Source of the DNA: Erythrobacter litoralis | GTDB lineage: Bacteria; Pseudomonadota; Alphaproteobacteria; Sphingomonadales; Sphingomonadaceae | Length of the DNA: 64,000 bases | Assembly (NCBI RefSeq): GCF_001719165.1 | Contig: NZ_CP017057.1 | Location: 2,108,001-2,172,000 of the forward strand | Direction of reading: 5' to 3' | Part shown: positions 34,585 through 43,460 of the stretch, piece by piece | Layout of the letters: the number at the start of each line of letters is the position of its first letter | How positions within the stretch are numbered: position 1 is the first letter of the stretch | Translations under genes and position numbers: made by a program | Notes under the pieces: model-generated | What the model saw: the letters and a program-made list of their open reading frames with translations, nothing else | Told to the model about the DNA's origin: nothing | Database searches by the model: none

Positions 34585-35994
34585 ATGGCATCCACCGCCG
34601 CCCCGATCCCGGCCGCAGACGCCCCCGCCGCTTCGGCGAAACTGCCCTTCTCGCTCAAGCTCGGCTGGGGTTCGGGCGCGTTCGGCATCTCGCTGCTGAT
34701 GAACGGGATTTCGGGCCTCATCCTGCTGTTCGCCGCGAGCATCCTGCAGATCGAGCCCGCTCTGGCCGGGACCGTCATCTTCCTTGCCAAGCTCATCGAT
34801 GTCGTCACCGACCCGATGGTCGGCGTCTGGTCCGACCGGTTCGAATCCCCGCGCGGGCGGCGGCGGCCGTTCCTGTTCTGGGGCGCGATCATGGCCGCGG
34901 CGAGCTTCGCGCTCATTTTCACCACGCCGATGCTGGGGAGCCAGTACCTCACCGCCGCCTGGCTTTTCATCGTGCTCAGTTTCTACGCGATCGGCTACAC
35001 GATCTACAACATCCCCTACATGGCGATGCCGGCCGAGATGACCGAGGATTACCACGAGCGTTCCTCTATCCACGCCTTTCGCATGGTGTTCGTGTCATTG
35101 GGATCGCTGATCGCAGGCGCGGGGGTCAAGGTCGTGCTCGAATGGCTCGGCAAGACCGAGGCGCAGAGCTGGGCGATCGTCGGGCTGATCTGCGCCGCAT
35201 TGATCTTCGCGAGCCTGATGACAGCCTATTACGCGACCGCGCGCGCGCGTTTCACCCATGGGGAAGGCAAGTCCGACAAGAGCAACATGACCCAATTGGT
35301 CGAGGAATTCGGCGCGGTGAAGCAGAACCGCCATTTCCTGCGGCTGATCTCGGTCAAGTTCGCGCAGCTGATGGGCGTGCAGACGACCGCTGCGGCCTTC
35401 GCCTATTTCTTCGTCCAGAGCCTGGGGCGCGATTTCAACACGCTCGCGATCTTCGGTGTGACCGTGACTGCCTCGACGATCCTTTGCGCGCCGCTGCTCG
35501 TCATGCTGTCGCGCCATATCGGCAAGAAGAACGCCTACTATCTCGCCGCCGGGACCAACGTGCTCTACGCGCTGAGCTGGTCGCTCGCATCGGAAGGTGA
35601 ACCGATCTGGGCGATCGTGCTGCGCGGCGCGCTGGTCGGCCTCGCCTTCAGCGGCAATGTCGTGATGGCGATGAGCATGCTGACCGACATCATCAACGCC
35701 GATGCGGAGCGCACCGGCGTGCGGCGCGAAGGGGCGTTCACCGCGCTCTACAGCTTCGTCGAAAAGCTGACCGGCGCGCTCGGCCCGCTGATCGTCGGCT
35801 TCGCGCTGTCCTTTGCAGGGTTCGACAACAAGCTGCCTTTCGACGTGCCGCAGGGCGGCGATGTCGACACGGCGCTGCTCGTTTCGGTATCGTGGCTGCC
35901 CGCGGTGTTCGGGGTGATCGCGATGCTGCTGTTGTCGGGATACCGGCTGAGCGAGGACGATTTCGCAGGAAACAAGGATAAGGGACTGACATGA
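34585..35994 (+). CDS. MFS symporter, GPH family (2)
   Basis: A 469-residue transporter of the glycoside-pentoside-hexuronide:cation symporter family. The family loop is LAKLIDVVTDPMVGVWSDRF followed by GRRRPFLFWG. About twelve hydrophobic segments are seen. Its start (ATG at 34585) follows the secreted hydrolase by 16 bases, and its stop overlaps the start of methyltransferase 3 (ATGA). It probably carries the hydrolysis product across the inner membrane. It is related in layout to the carrier at 7873. Confidence 0.87.
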   Translation: MASTAAPIPAADAPAASAKLPFSLKLGWGSGAFGISLLMNGISGLILLFAASILQIEPALAGTVIFLAKLIDVVTDPMVGVWSDRFESPRGRRRPFLFWGAIMAAASFALIFTTPMLGSQYLTAAWLFIVLSFYAIGYTIYNIPYMAMPAEMTEDYHERSSIHAFRMVFVSLGSLIAGAGVKVVLEWLGKTEAQSWAIVGLICAALIFASLMTAYYATARARFTHGEGKSDKSNMTQLVEEFGAVKQNRHFLRLISVKFAQLMGVQTTAAAFAYFFVQSLGRDFNTLAIFGVTVTASTILCAPLLVMLSRHIGKKNAYYLAAGTNVLYALSWSLASEGEPIWAIVLRGALVGLAFSGNVVMAMSMLTDIINADAERTGVRREGAFTALYSFVEKLTGALGPLIVGFALSFAGFDNKLPFDVPQGGDVDTALLVSVSWLPAVFGVIAMLLLSGYRLSEDDFAGNKDKGLT

Positions 35995-37040
35995 CGACAC
36001 CTTTCCAGGACCCGAAACTGCGCCAGCGCGGGCGCGCCTCGGTCGATTTCCTCGCCGGCATGGCGGCGGCCTCAGGGCCGGTCCGCGCACGCGTCGATGC
36101 GGCGATCGCCGAAAAGGTGGCCTCGCCCGATGCGCTTCCCGAAGACCTCGACGAACGGCTCGCCCACATGGACGCGCTGCTTGCCGACAGCCCGGCCTAC
36201 CCGGTCCAGCAGCTTCTCGGCGACTGGCACGGGCGGATGCACGGCCGCATCTCCGCGGAAGCCTTCGAGGAAGTCGAGGGCGACCTCGCCCCGCTGTTCG
36301 AGGCCGCCGAACAGGGCCCCGCGACCCTGCGGCTCGACCCGGACCTGAAGGCGCCCGATTACTGGGACGGCGTCCATTTCCACCGCACCACCGGCGGCTG
36401 GGAAGGGCACACGCACATGGGCTACATCCATGGCGAGATCATCCACAAGAAGCTCGTCGGGCGGTTCTTCCCCGGCGGCATCTTCCAGCAGCGCCGCGAC
36501 GTCGCCGCGATGGCCCCGCGGGAAAGCTACCGCCGCATTCTCGACATGGGCTGCTCCTCGGGCCATTTCACCACCGCGCTCGCCGAGACCTACCCGAACG
36601 CGCAGATCGTCGGCGTGGACCTGTCGGCACGGATGCTCGAACACGCGTGGCGCACCGCGAATGCGAACGGGTGGAACTGGCAGCTTTCGCAGCAGGCGGC
36701 AGAGGCCACCGATTTCGAGAATGAAAGCTTCGACCTCGTCGCGAGCTACATCATCCTCCACGAAATGCCCGCCCACGCGATCTGCGCGGTCTTTGCCGAG
36801 GCGTTCCGCCTGCTCGAGCCCGGCGGCGACATGATCATGAGCGATGTCACCCGCTATGCCGACATGGACCGGCTCGCCGTGTGGAAGGCCGACCGTGGCG
36901 CGATGTTCGGGGGCGAGCCGCACTGGCGCGAAAGCGCGAGCCTCGATCTCGAACAGGTCGCGCGCGAGGCGGGCTTCGTCGACGTGACGACCAAGGGCCC
37001 CTACCCTTACGTGATCCAGGGGCGGAAACCCGAGGCATGA
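35991..37040 (+). CDS. SAM-dependent methyltransferase, copy 3
   Basis: A 349-residue methyltransferase, third member of the paired family. The N-terminal helical domain ends with VHFHRTTGGWEGH, corresponding to H-x-x-x-GG-(Y/W) in the others. Motif I is ILDMGCSSGHFTTAL, followed by VGVDLSARMLEHAW, motif IV FDLVASYIILHEM and LLEPGGDM. Both ends overlap neighbours as ATGA: the carrier before it and the helical partner after it. The C-terminus ends VIQGRKPEA, like GGRKPA in copy 1. It likely acts on a substrate distinct from copies 1 and 2. Confidence 0.85.
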   Translation: MTTPFQDPKLRQRGRASVDFLAGMAAASGPVRARVDAAIAEKVASPDALPEDLDERLAHMDALLADSPAYPVQQLLGDWHGRMHGRISAEAFEEVEGDLAPLFEAAEQGPATLRLDPDLKAPDYWDGVHFHRTTGGWEGHTHMGYIHGEIIHKKLVGRFFPGGIFQQRRDVAAMAPRESYRRILDMGCSSGHFTTALAETYPNAQIVGVDLSARMLEHAWRTANANGWNWQLSQQAAEATDFENESFDLVASYIILHEMPAHAICAVFAEAFRLLEPGGDMIMSDVTRYADMDRLAVWKADRGAMFGGEPHWRESASLDLEQVAREAGFVDVTTKGPYPYVIQGRKPEA

Positions 37041-37318
37041 AGGACCCGCGCGACTTCAACACGCCCGACACGCAGATCCTCGGGCCTGAACATGTCGACA
37101 ATCTTGCGCGGGCGGTGCTTTCGCTGACGCGCGAGGTCGCGGTGCTGACCGACCGGGTGATGGTGATCGAAACCCTGCTCGAACGCGAGGGCGTCGTCAC
37201 GATCGAGGCGATCGACACGTTCGAGCCCGACGCAGCCTTTCAGAAGCGGATCGACGCGGCGATGGCGACGATCACCGCCGGGGTGATCACCGCGCTCCAG
37301 GGCGCCGACCGGGACTAG
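37037..37318 (+). CDS. Small helical partner of methyltransferase 3
   Basis: A 93-residue helical protein coupled to methyltransferase 3 by an ATGA overlap. The core (VLTDRVMVIETLLEREGVVT, then IEAIDTFEPDAAF) aligns with the partners at 12831 and 20956. It has no signal peptide or cysteines. Its stop shares CTAG with the convergent monooxygenase stop. A complex with the methyltransferase is the simplest reading of its conserved coupling. Confidence 0.75.
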   Translation: MKDPRDFNTPDTQILGPEHVDNLARAVLSLTREVAVLTDRVMVIETLLEREGVVTIEAIDTFEPDAAFQKRIDAAMATITAGVITALQGADRD

Positions 37319-38754
37319 CCGCGAAGCGCCAGCGCCGCCGCCGCTGCGCCCATTGCGAGCGAGCCGATCCCCGCCATTTTCAGCCGGCCATCGGTCCGCT
37401 CGATCGCGGCGCGCATTTCGCCATAGGTGAGGTCGGGGTCCTGCGTGAGGTAGAAGCCGGGCCGCTCGAACATCTGCGGGGCGAGCGCATTGAGTCCGCG
37501 CCGTAGCAGGAACCCCGCTATCCAGCGCCGCATCGCCCAGGGGCGGTGGTTGTACTGTTCGGGAAAGACGTGCGTCACCAGCCAGCACAGATCGCGCGCT
37601 TCGGGCAGGCGTTCGGCGGCATAGGCGCACAGAGCGGTTTCCAGATCATCCCCTGCCTCCAGATGATCGGCAAGCTTATCAACGTCCTGCAATGCGGAGT
37701 TCACGCCCAGCCCGAGGTCGGGCGGAAAGGCGTGCGCCGCATCGCCCACCAGCAATGCATGGCTGCGCGCCCCGCCCTCGCCGAACGACGCCAGCAGTTC
37801 CCTCGCATATTGCGGCGCGGGAAAGGCGCCCGCTTCCAGTGACACGAAATCCTCCGCCTCCTCGCGCGCCACGAGATCGCGCACGGCGAGCTGGGGGAAG
37901 GAGTCCTCGAGGAAGGCGAGGAGGTCGTCGGCGGTGCTCAGCGTCCAGAGTTCGTGGTCCGCCTCGCGGATCATGTTGACGCTGCGCGGGTGATCCGGAT
38001 CGGCCACCGGAAAGGCGAACAGGGCGCAGGCCTTCGTGCGATCCTTGTGGCGCGACGGCAGGATGTAGCTCATCTCCGGATCGTCGACCGGTGCCCCCCC
38101 TCTGGTCGCGAAACGCGAAGGCAGGTTCAGCACCTTGTAGCGCAGGCCCGTCGAAAGCGAGGGCGTTGCGATCATCTCGAAACGCGCGGGGTCGATGTCC
38201 GGCATCGCCGACAGCCCGGACCGGATCGCGGAATTGAGCCCGTCGCAGGCGAGCACCAGTGTAGGCTCGAAACGCTCGCGGCGCCCCTCCCCGCTTTCGA
38301 CCTCGACCGCCAGCCCGCCTTTCTCGCTGCGGCTCAGCGCCGACACCCTGTGCCCGTAGAGCAGCCGCACGCTCTCGCTCGCGATCTCACCAATCGCCTC
38401 GTAAAGCATGGTCAGCAGCGCGCGGCGCGTGGTCCAGTAACAGACCGGCCGATTGGGATCGATGATCGGCACGCCCCTGGTTTCGGACTTGCCGTCGGGG
38501 AGAATCGTGGTCGCCACGAAATCGCGGGTCGCGACGCCGACCTTGGGCAGGCGGTCGAGGATGCCGAGCCGGTCGAACAGGCGCTGCGAACGCTTGTCCA
38601 CGAGATAGTTGAAGCTCTTGTTCTTCTCGAAATCGGAAGGGCCCGAGCGGCGTTCGGCAAGCACGATCTCGTCCCAGCCCAGCCGGTCGAACAGCAGCGC
38701 CGCCGCCAGCCCCGCAGGGCCGCCGCCGCTGATGAAGACCGAGCGTTTCGCCAT
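37315..38754 (-). CDS. FAD-dependent monooxygenase, kynurenine-hydroxylase-like, with C-terminal membrane helix
   Basis: A 479-residue flavin monooxygenase. The FAD motif SVFISGGGPAGLAAALLFDR and the GD motif LLVGDAAHAFPPDLGLGVNSA are clear. The sequence between them, with NKSFNYLVDKRS and YWTTRRALLTMLYE, fits kynurenine 3-monooxygenase-type enzymes better than the salicylate type. The last 20 residues are hydrophobic (AGIGSLAMGAAAAALAL) and could be a C-terminal membrane anchor as in eukaryotic KMO. The start is the ATG at 38754. It is a single-gene unit from the operator at 38806. It probably hydroxylates an aromatic intermediate. Confidence 0.83.
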   Translation of the reverse strand: MAKRSVFISGGGPAGLAAALLFDRLGWDEIVLAERRSGPSDFEKNKSFNYLVDKRSQRLFDRLGILDRLPKVGVATRDFVATTILPDGKSETRGVPIIDPNRPVCYWTTRRALLTMLYEAIGEIASESVRLLYGHRVSALSRSEKGGLAVEVESGEGRRERFEPTLVLACDGLNSAIRSGLSAMPDIDPARFEMIATPSLSTGLRYKVLNLPSRFATRGGAPVDDPEMSYILPSRHKDRTKACALFAFPVADPDHPRSVNMIREADHELWTLSTADDLLAFLEDSFPQLAVRDLVAREEAEDFVSLEAGAFPAPQYARELLASFGEGGARSHALLVGDAAHAFPPDLGLGVNSALQDVDKLADHLEAGDDLETALCAYAAERLPEARDLCWLVTHVFPEQYNHRPWAMRRWIAGFLLRRGLNALAPQMFERPGFYLTQDPDLTYGEMRAAIERTDGRLKMAGIGSLAMGAAAAALALRG

Positions 38755-38805
38755 GAAGCGAAGAGCTACCAGATCGCAGGCCCCTTCCCGCGCGGTGGTT
38801 CGCAC

Positions 38806-38822
38806 TGTTCGACTGGCGGACA
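38806..38822. promoter_or_regulatory. Cluster operator, copy 6
   Basis: TGTTCGACTGGCGGACA, one base off TRTCCG-N5-CGRAYA. It lies exactly 52 bases from each divergent start (38754 and 38874). Confidence 0.7.
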
Positions 38823-38873
38823 CATGGCGCGCGCGCCGTACCGGGGGCGTGTGCCGATGCCAGTCTTGCGCCC

Positions 38874-39851
38874 ATGTCGAAACGCATGATCGCCGGAACC
38901 TGCGCGCTGCTTCTCGCCGCGTGCGCGCCGATTGCCCTTCAGGCGGAGGATGGCGCGCCGCCCTCCTGCACCGACCTGCTCGAACGCGAAGCGAGAAACT
39001 TCGCGCTCGAACACCGGGCCGAGGACGGGCGGCTGGTCCCGCTCACCGTCTTTGCTCCTGCAAAGCCGGGGGAATACCCGCTCCTCGCCTTCTCGCACGG
39101 GGCCTTTGCAAGCCCTGCGCGCTATGCCGCCATGCTCGAACCGCTCGCGGCGGCGGGCTTCGTTGTGATCGCACCGATGCACGTCGATTCCGAAGAATAT
39201 CCGCGCGGCGAAGGCGAACCAGCGCGCGCCCCCCACCCGGTGACATGGGCTGGGCGGACCGCCGACATGGAACTCGCGCTCGCACCCGATCCGGCGCTCC
39301 GCGCGGCGCTGGCGGACAGGGGCCTCGCGCTCGAAAAGGGCAAGGTGATCGCGCTCGGCCATTCCTATGGCGCGCTGATCGCGCAGCTTTACGGCGGGGC
39401 GCAGGCGGTCGAGCCCGATGGCACCAGCGTGGACCGACGCATGGCCGAGGTCGATGCGGTCGTCGCCTTTTCCCCGCCCGGCCCGATGCCGGGGCTGATG
39501 GCGAAGGATGGCTGGGCGAGCCTTTCCGCGCCTGCGCTCACCATCACCGGGACGGCGGACGTGCTGCCCGGTTTCATCGACGACTGGCGCGCGCATGTCG
39601 CTGCGCACGAGGGCGCGCCCGTGGGCGCGCGTGCGCTGTGGGTGGGCGAGGGGATCGACCATTATTTCGGCGGCAGCTTCGGGCGGCCCGGCGAGGTCGG
39701 CCCGGAAGATGCCCAGTTGTTCGCACGCGCGCTTGAACGCACGCTTTCATTCATGCAGGCCCATTTGAGGGACGGGGGCGTGCAGGACGCACCGGCGTGC
39801 CGGGTGGGCGAAGCGATCCCCGGCGAAAGCTACGAGGAGGACGCTGCGTGA
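38874..39851 (+). CDS. Lipoprotein alpha/beta hydrolase (esterase)
   Basis: A 325-residue alpha/beta-hydrolase with a lipoprotein signal: a short hydrophobic run ending in the lipobox LLAAC (Cys17), so it is probably anchored in the membrane facing the periplasm. The nucleophile elbow is GHSYGA; the late segment GEGIDHYFGG may carry the catalytic His. The layout (LAFSHGAFASPARYAA near the start) resembles dienelactone-hydrolase/chlorophyllase/PAF-acetylhydrolase-like proteins. It is coupled by a GTGA overlap to a second beta-lactamase-fold hydrolase, so both act outside the cytoplasm, likely on the same compound. Confidence 0.78.
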   Translation: MSKRMIAGTCALLLAACAPIALQAEDGAPPSCTDLLEREARNFALEHRAEDGRLVPLTVFAPAKPGEYPLLAFSHGAFASPARYAAMLEPLAAAGFVVIAPMHVDSEEYPRGEGEPARAPHPVTWAGRTADMELALAPDPALRAALADRGLALEKGKVIALGHSYGALIAQLYGGAQAVEPDGTSVDRRMAEVDAVVAFSPPGPMPGLMAKDGWASLSAPALTITGTADVLPGFIDDWRAHVAAHEGAPVGARALWVGEGIDHYFGGSFGRPGEVGPEDAQLFARALERTLSFMQAHLRDGGVQDAPACRVGEAIPGESYEEDAA

Positions 39852-41023
39852 CGAAGCACAAGATGACCCGCTGGCTTGCCCCCGCCGCGCTGGCGCTGTG
39901 TCTGGCAGAAGGGGCCGCAGCGCAATCCGCGGACGAACGCTATTCCGATCTCGACAACCCGATGACGCCCGCCGACATGCAGGGCGCGAGCGTGCTCGAT
40001 GTCGAACGCTACCGTCCGACCTACGCGATCAAGGGATGCGCTGCGGACTTTCCCGATCCTGCCGACCCGAATGCGGAACTTGCCGAAGCCCTGGCGAAAG
40101 CGCAGGCTTTCTCGGACGAGCACAAGGGCCTGGGCCTGCTCGTCCTGCACGGCGGCGTGCCGGTCCACGAAAGCTATGGCGAAGGCGCGAGCACGGCCAG
40201 CACCAGCGCGTCCGCCTCCATGATGAAATCGGTGATCGCCCTGCTTTACGGCATCGCGATCCACGACGGCGTGATCGGTTCTCTCGACGATCCTGTCGGC
40301 GGCTATATCGCTGAATGGGCGGACGATCCGCGCGGGGCCATCACGCTGCGCCAGATGCTGACCATGTCATCGGGCCTTGCCCCGTCCGATTTCATGAAAA
40401 TCATCTTCGCTCCCGATATCGGCGCCGAGGCGGTGAAGCTTGAAATGGTGAGCGAGCCGGGGAGCGAGTTTTCCTACAACAACGCGGTCACGAACCTGCT
40501 GACCTTCGCGCTCGACCGCGCGCTCGCGGCCAAGGGCAAGGGCGGCGTGCTGTCCTATCTCGAAAGCGAGTTATGGTGCCCGATCGGCAATGGCCCGGCG
40601 CGGGTGTGGGTCGATCCTGGCGGCAAGGCGCGCGGCTATGCCGGGATGCAGGCGACCCTGCGCGACTGGGCGCGGATCGGCGAACTGATCCGCAATCGGG
40701 GCCGCGCGAATGGCGAACAGGTCGTGCCCGCAAGCTGGATCGAGGCGATGGCGACCCCTTCGCAGGCGAACGCGCAATATGGCCTCCATGTCTGGCTGGG
40801 GCGCGAATACACGCCCGAGCGCGCCTATAGCGCGGGCAATCCGGTGAAGGTCCCCCATTCCGAACCCTTCGCGGCGCAGGACATCGTCTATTTCGACGGG
40901 TTCGGCGGCCAGCGGGTCTATGTCCTGCCCAGCCACGAACTGACCGTGGTGAGGATCGGCGAGGTCGACCTCACCTATGACGATGCGCGCATTCCCAACC
41001 TATTGGCGCGCGCCGCCGATTAG
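39848..41023 (+). CDS. Secreted serine hydrolase, beta-lactamase/PBP fold (2)
   Basis: A 391-residue exported hydrolase. The GTG at 39848 overlaps the upstream stop as GTGA; an ATG at 39863 is an alternative. The signal peptide ends near AEGAAAQ. Nucleophile motif S124-M-M-K127 and the Y-N-N in EFSYNNAV are present, and the C-terminal part carries the same VYVLPSHELTVVRIGE end as hydrolase 1 (VYMIPSQDMIVLRTGD). The two enzymes are therefore homologues within one regulon and may cut different bonds of the same substrate. Confidence 0.83.
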   Translation: MTKHKMTRWLAPAALALCLAEGAAAQSADERYSDLDNPMTPADMQGASVLDVERYRPTYAIKGCAADFPDPADPNAELAEALAKAQAFSDEHKGLGLLVLHGGVPVHESYGEGASTASTSASASMMKSVIALLYGIAIHDGVIGSLDDPVGGYIAEWADDPRGAITLRQMLTMSSGLAPSDFMKIIFAPDIGAEAVKLEMVSEPGSEFSYNNAVTNLLTFALDRALAAKGKGGVLSYLESELWCPIGNGPARVWVDPGGKARGYAGMQATLRDWARIGELIRNRGRANGEQVVPASWIEAMATPSQANAQYGLHVWLGREYTPERAYSAGNPVKVPHSEPFAAQDIVYFDGFGGQRVYVLPSHELTVVRIGEVDLTYDDARIPNLLARAAD

Positions 41024-41032
41024 TCCGCGTCC

Positions 41033-41995
41033 TCAGTCCGCAGGCGCGGTGCGGCGGTCGGACAGGAGGTTCGCGTCCTCCTTTTCCTTCATCCGCTTGA
41101 AGGTCTCGTATTCGTTGACATCGCCCATTGCCCGGCCCGACCAGCGCGTCGCGAAGCCGCGCGGATATTCGCTGTCATCCTCGCTGCGTCCGTCTTCGGA
41201 CCACAGCAACGGGAAGAGCGGGCCTTCGGGCTTTTCCCCGTCGAGCATTTCATCGAAGCTGACGCCTGCGATATTGAGGCAATCGGGCCGCGGGGCCCAG
41301 CGGATGTCGTCGCCGAACACCCGGATCGAAACCGCGACCCGCCAGTCGTCGGTCGGGTTGCCGGCCGAATAATGCAGCGCCCAGGGATGGACGATCAGCA
41401 TGTCGCCCGGGTCCATCTCCCACTTGAGAAAGCGCAGCCCCTCCTCGCCCCGGCGGCTTTCGATATCGGGATGCGGCACGCGGTCGTCGGGCTTTATCAT
41501 CTTGCGCGCATTGGGGCTGAACAGCCAGTAGGGCACGTCGTCATGTTGCGTGCCGGCAAGCACTTCGAGGCAGTTCTCCTCGACGATCGGGGTCAGCGGA
41601 ATCCACAGCGAAGGGACCATGAAACCTTCGACCGGAAAGGCCATGCGGTCGCAGTGCCACAGCGTCGCCGCGTCCGATTGCGGGGGCTTGGCGAAGAATT
41701 CGTCGAAGAAGAAGCGGATTTCCTTCGACTGCATGACGCGGCCTGCGGCCTCGGCCACCGGGCCTTCGAACACCAGCCGGCGATATTCGGGAATGCAGCG
41801 CGCCATGTAGCGGCCCGGAATGGTGGGGAGCAGGCCCACGTCCTTTTTGTCCACTATGACGTCGCGCGCGATCGGTTCAAGCGCCTTGACCCAGTCCTGC
41901 GACAGGACCTTGCGCAGGCACACCGCGCCGTCGCGGCGGTAGGTCTCGATGTCCTCGTCGGTGATGTCGCGCAGCGGGCTGGTGTTGAACGCCAT
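41033..41995 (-). CDS. Phytanoyl-CoA dioxygenase (PhyH) family oxygenase
   Basis: A 320-residue Fe(II)/2-oxoglutarate dioxygenase. The proximal metal ligands are in LWHCDRMAF (H-x-D), the distal His in HPWALHYSAGN and the 2-oxoglutarate-binding Arg in WRVAVSIR. The start is the ATG at 41995 (MAFNTSPLRD). PhyH enzymes hydroxylate unactivated carbons or demethylate, using O2 and 2-oxoglutarate. It is a single-gene unit, transcribed from the operator at 42076. Oxidative removal of a methyl group would fit the methyl-group chemistry around it, but that is speculation. Confidence 0.85.
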   Translation of the reverse strand: MAFNTSPLRDITDEDIETYRRDGAVCLRKVLSQDWVKALEPIARDVIVDKKDVGLLPTIPGRYMARCIPEYRRLVFEGPVAEAAGRVMQSKEIRFFFDEFFAKPPQSDAATLWHCDRMAFPVEGFMVPSLWIPLTPIVEENCLEVLAGTQHDDVPYWLFSPNARKMIKPDDRVPHPDIESRRGEEGLRFLKWEMDPGDMLIVHPWALHYSAGNPTDDWRVAVSIRVFGDDIRWAPRPDCLNIAGVSFDEMLDGEKPEGPLFPLLWSEDGRSEDDSEYPRGFATRWSGRAMGDVNEYETFKRMKEKEDANLLSDRRTAPAD

Positions 41996-42075
41996 GTGTC
42001 CTCGTCCTCTTCGGGAATTCCTGTTGCCTCTCATTACCAGCCTCGGCCCGCAGGGCTCCGGCCCGCGCCCACCCC

Positions 42076-42092
42076 TATCCGCTGATCGGATA
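42076..42092. promoter_or_regulatory. Cluster operator, copy 7 (perfect palindrome)
   Basis: TATCCGCTGATCGGATA: the two 6-base halves are perfectly complementary and extend by one more pair (C...G). It lies 81 bases from the PhyH start and 163 bases from the monooxygenase start. Confidence 0.8.
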
Positions 42093-42254
42093 GCTGCGAC
42101 ATGCAAAAGCCAGAGGGCGCGCCAGTTGTCCGCAGGGCGATAAACGGGGGCGGCGACGTTTCACACCGCGCGCCCGAGCGTCGACAGGTTGATGAAAGCG
42201 CACGGCGAACCGTGCCCGGAAACGACACGCAGGAACATTACGGAGCCGCAGGGG

Positions 42255-43460
42255 ATGAAGGAAATTCGCACGCAGGTCGCGATTGCAGGGGCCGGGCCGG
42301 TCGGCACGGTCGCGGCCTATTGCCTTGCGAGCCAGGGCGTCGATGTCGTCCTGCTCGAGGAAGGCGCGGATTGCGCGCTCGACCTGCGCGCCTCGACCTT
42401 CCACCCGCCGACGCTCGAAATGCTCGAAGCCTTCGGTATCACCGAGCGCCTGATCGAGAAGGGGCTGAAAGCGCCGGTCTATCACTTCCGCGAACGGCGC
42501 ACGGGGGACGTGATCGATTTCGACATGAGCGAACTCGCCGACGTCACCCGCCATCCCTACCGCATCCAGTGCGAACAATACCACCTCTCGCGCATGCTGA
42601 GCGAGCTGGTGCGCGAACAGTCGGGCGCCGAAGTCCTGTTCGGACACCGCGTCGCCGCAATCGAGCAGGGGCCGGGCGAGGTCGTCATCCACGCCGAAAC
42701 CCCGCTTTCCATCATGAAGATCACGGCCGATTACCTGATCGGCGCGGACGGCGCCAACAGTACGGTTCGCAAGTGGCTCGGCACCGAATTCCACGGGTTC
42801 ACCTACCCCGAAAAATTCCTCTGCTTCACCACCGAAGAGCCGCTGGAAGAGCACATTTCCAATCTGTGTCACGTGAACTATGTCTCCGATCCAGAGGAAT
42901 GGATGGTGCTGCTGCGCGTGCCGTCGCTGTGGCGGGTGCTGGTTCCTGCCGACATGGATACGCCGGACGAGGCGCTGCTCGCGGATGCCAAGAAGAACGA
43001 CGTGTTCGAACGGCTGATCGGGCGCGGGGAAGATGTCGAGACGCACCACCGCACGATCTACCGGGTGCATCAGCGGGTGGCGAAAAGCTTTCTCGAAGGC
43101 CGGGTCGCGCTGATCGGGGATGCGGCGCATCTCAACAACCCGATCGGCGGGTTCGGCATGAACAGCGGGATCCACGACGCCTTCAACCTTGCAGGGCGGC
43201 TGGTGCGCGTGTTCAAGACAGGTGCGGATGCCGACGCCGAACTCGCTGCGTTCGAACGCCAGCGCCGCACGACGACGCATGAATTCATCCAGGCCCAGAC
43301 GATCCGCAACATGGAATACCTGAAGGAAGGCGAAGGCCAGCTCCACGCCCGCCGCAAGGCCGAGATGGAGGCGATTCGCGCCGATCCGGACAAGCGCCGT
43401 GCGTTCCTGCTGCGGCAATCGATGATCGAATGCGTGGAGCGCGAAAGGATGGCCGCGTAA
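42255..43460 (+). CDS. FAD-dependent monooxygenase, PheA/TfdB type
   Basis: A 401-residue aromatic hydroxylase. The FAD motif QVAIAGAGPVGTVAAYCLA, the DG motif LIGADGANSTVRKWLG and the GD motif RVALIGDAAHLNNPIGGFGMN are complete. The last two are typical of the PHBH/phenol-hydroxylase group. The DLRASTFHPPTLEML block fits enzymes acting on phenols or 3-(3-hydroxyphenyl)propionate. It lacks the thioredoxin-like C-terminal domain of phenol hydroxylase. The start at 42255 gives the shortest N-terminus before the FAD motif. It leads a four-gene unit. Confidence 0.87.
   Translation: MKEIRTQVAIAGAGPVGTVAAYCLASQGVDVVLLEEGADCALDLRASTFHPPTLEMLEAFGITERLIEKGLKAPVYHFRERRTGDVIDFDMSELADVTRHPYRIQCEQYHLSRMLSELVREQSGAEVLFGHRVAAIEQGPGEVVIHAETPLSIMKITADYLIGADGANSTVRKWLGTEFHGFTYPEKFLCFTTEEPLEEHISNLCHVNYVSDPEEWMVLLRVPSLWRVLVPADMDTPDEALLADAKKNDVFERLIGRGEDVETHHRTIYRVHQRVAKSFLEGRVALIGDAAHLNNPIGGFGMNSGIHDAFNLAGRLVRVFKTGADADAELAAFERQRRTTTHEFIQAQTIRNMEYLKEGEGQLHARRKAEMEAIRADPDKRRAFLLRQSMIECVERERMAA

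Noticed and set aside
33171..41023. Microcystin (mlr) degradation cluster, suggested by MlrB-like hydrolases and methylaspartate lyase
   Set aside because: No mlrA (CAAX-type protease), mlrC (M81 peptidase) or mlrD-type carrier is present, and the lyase stereochemistry differs from the toxin residue.
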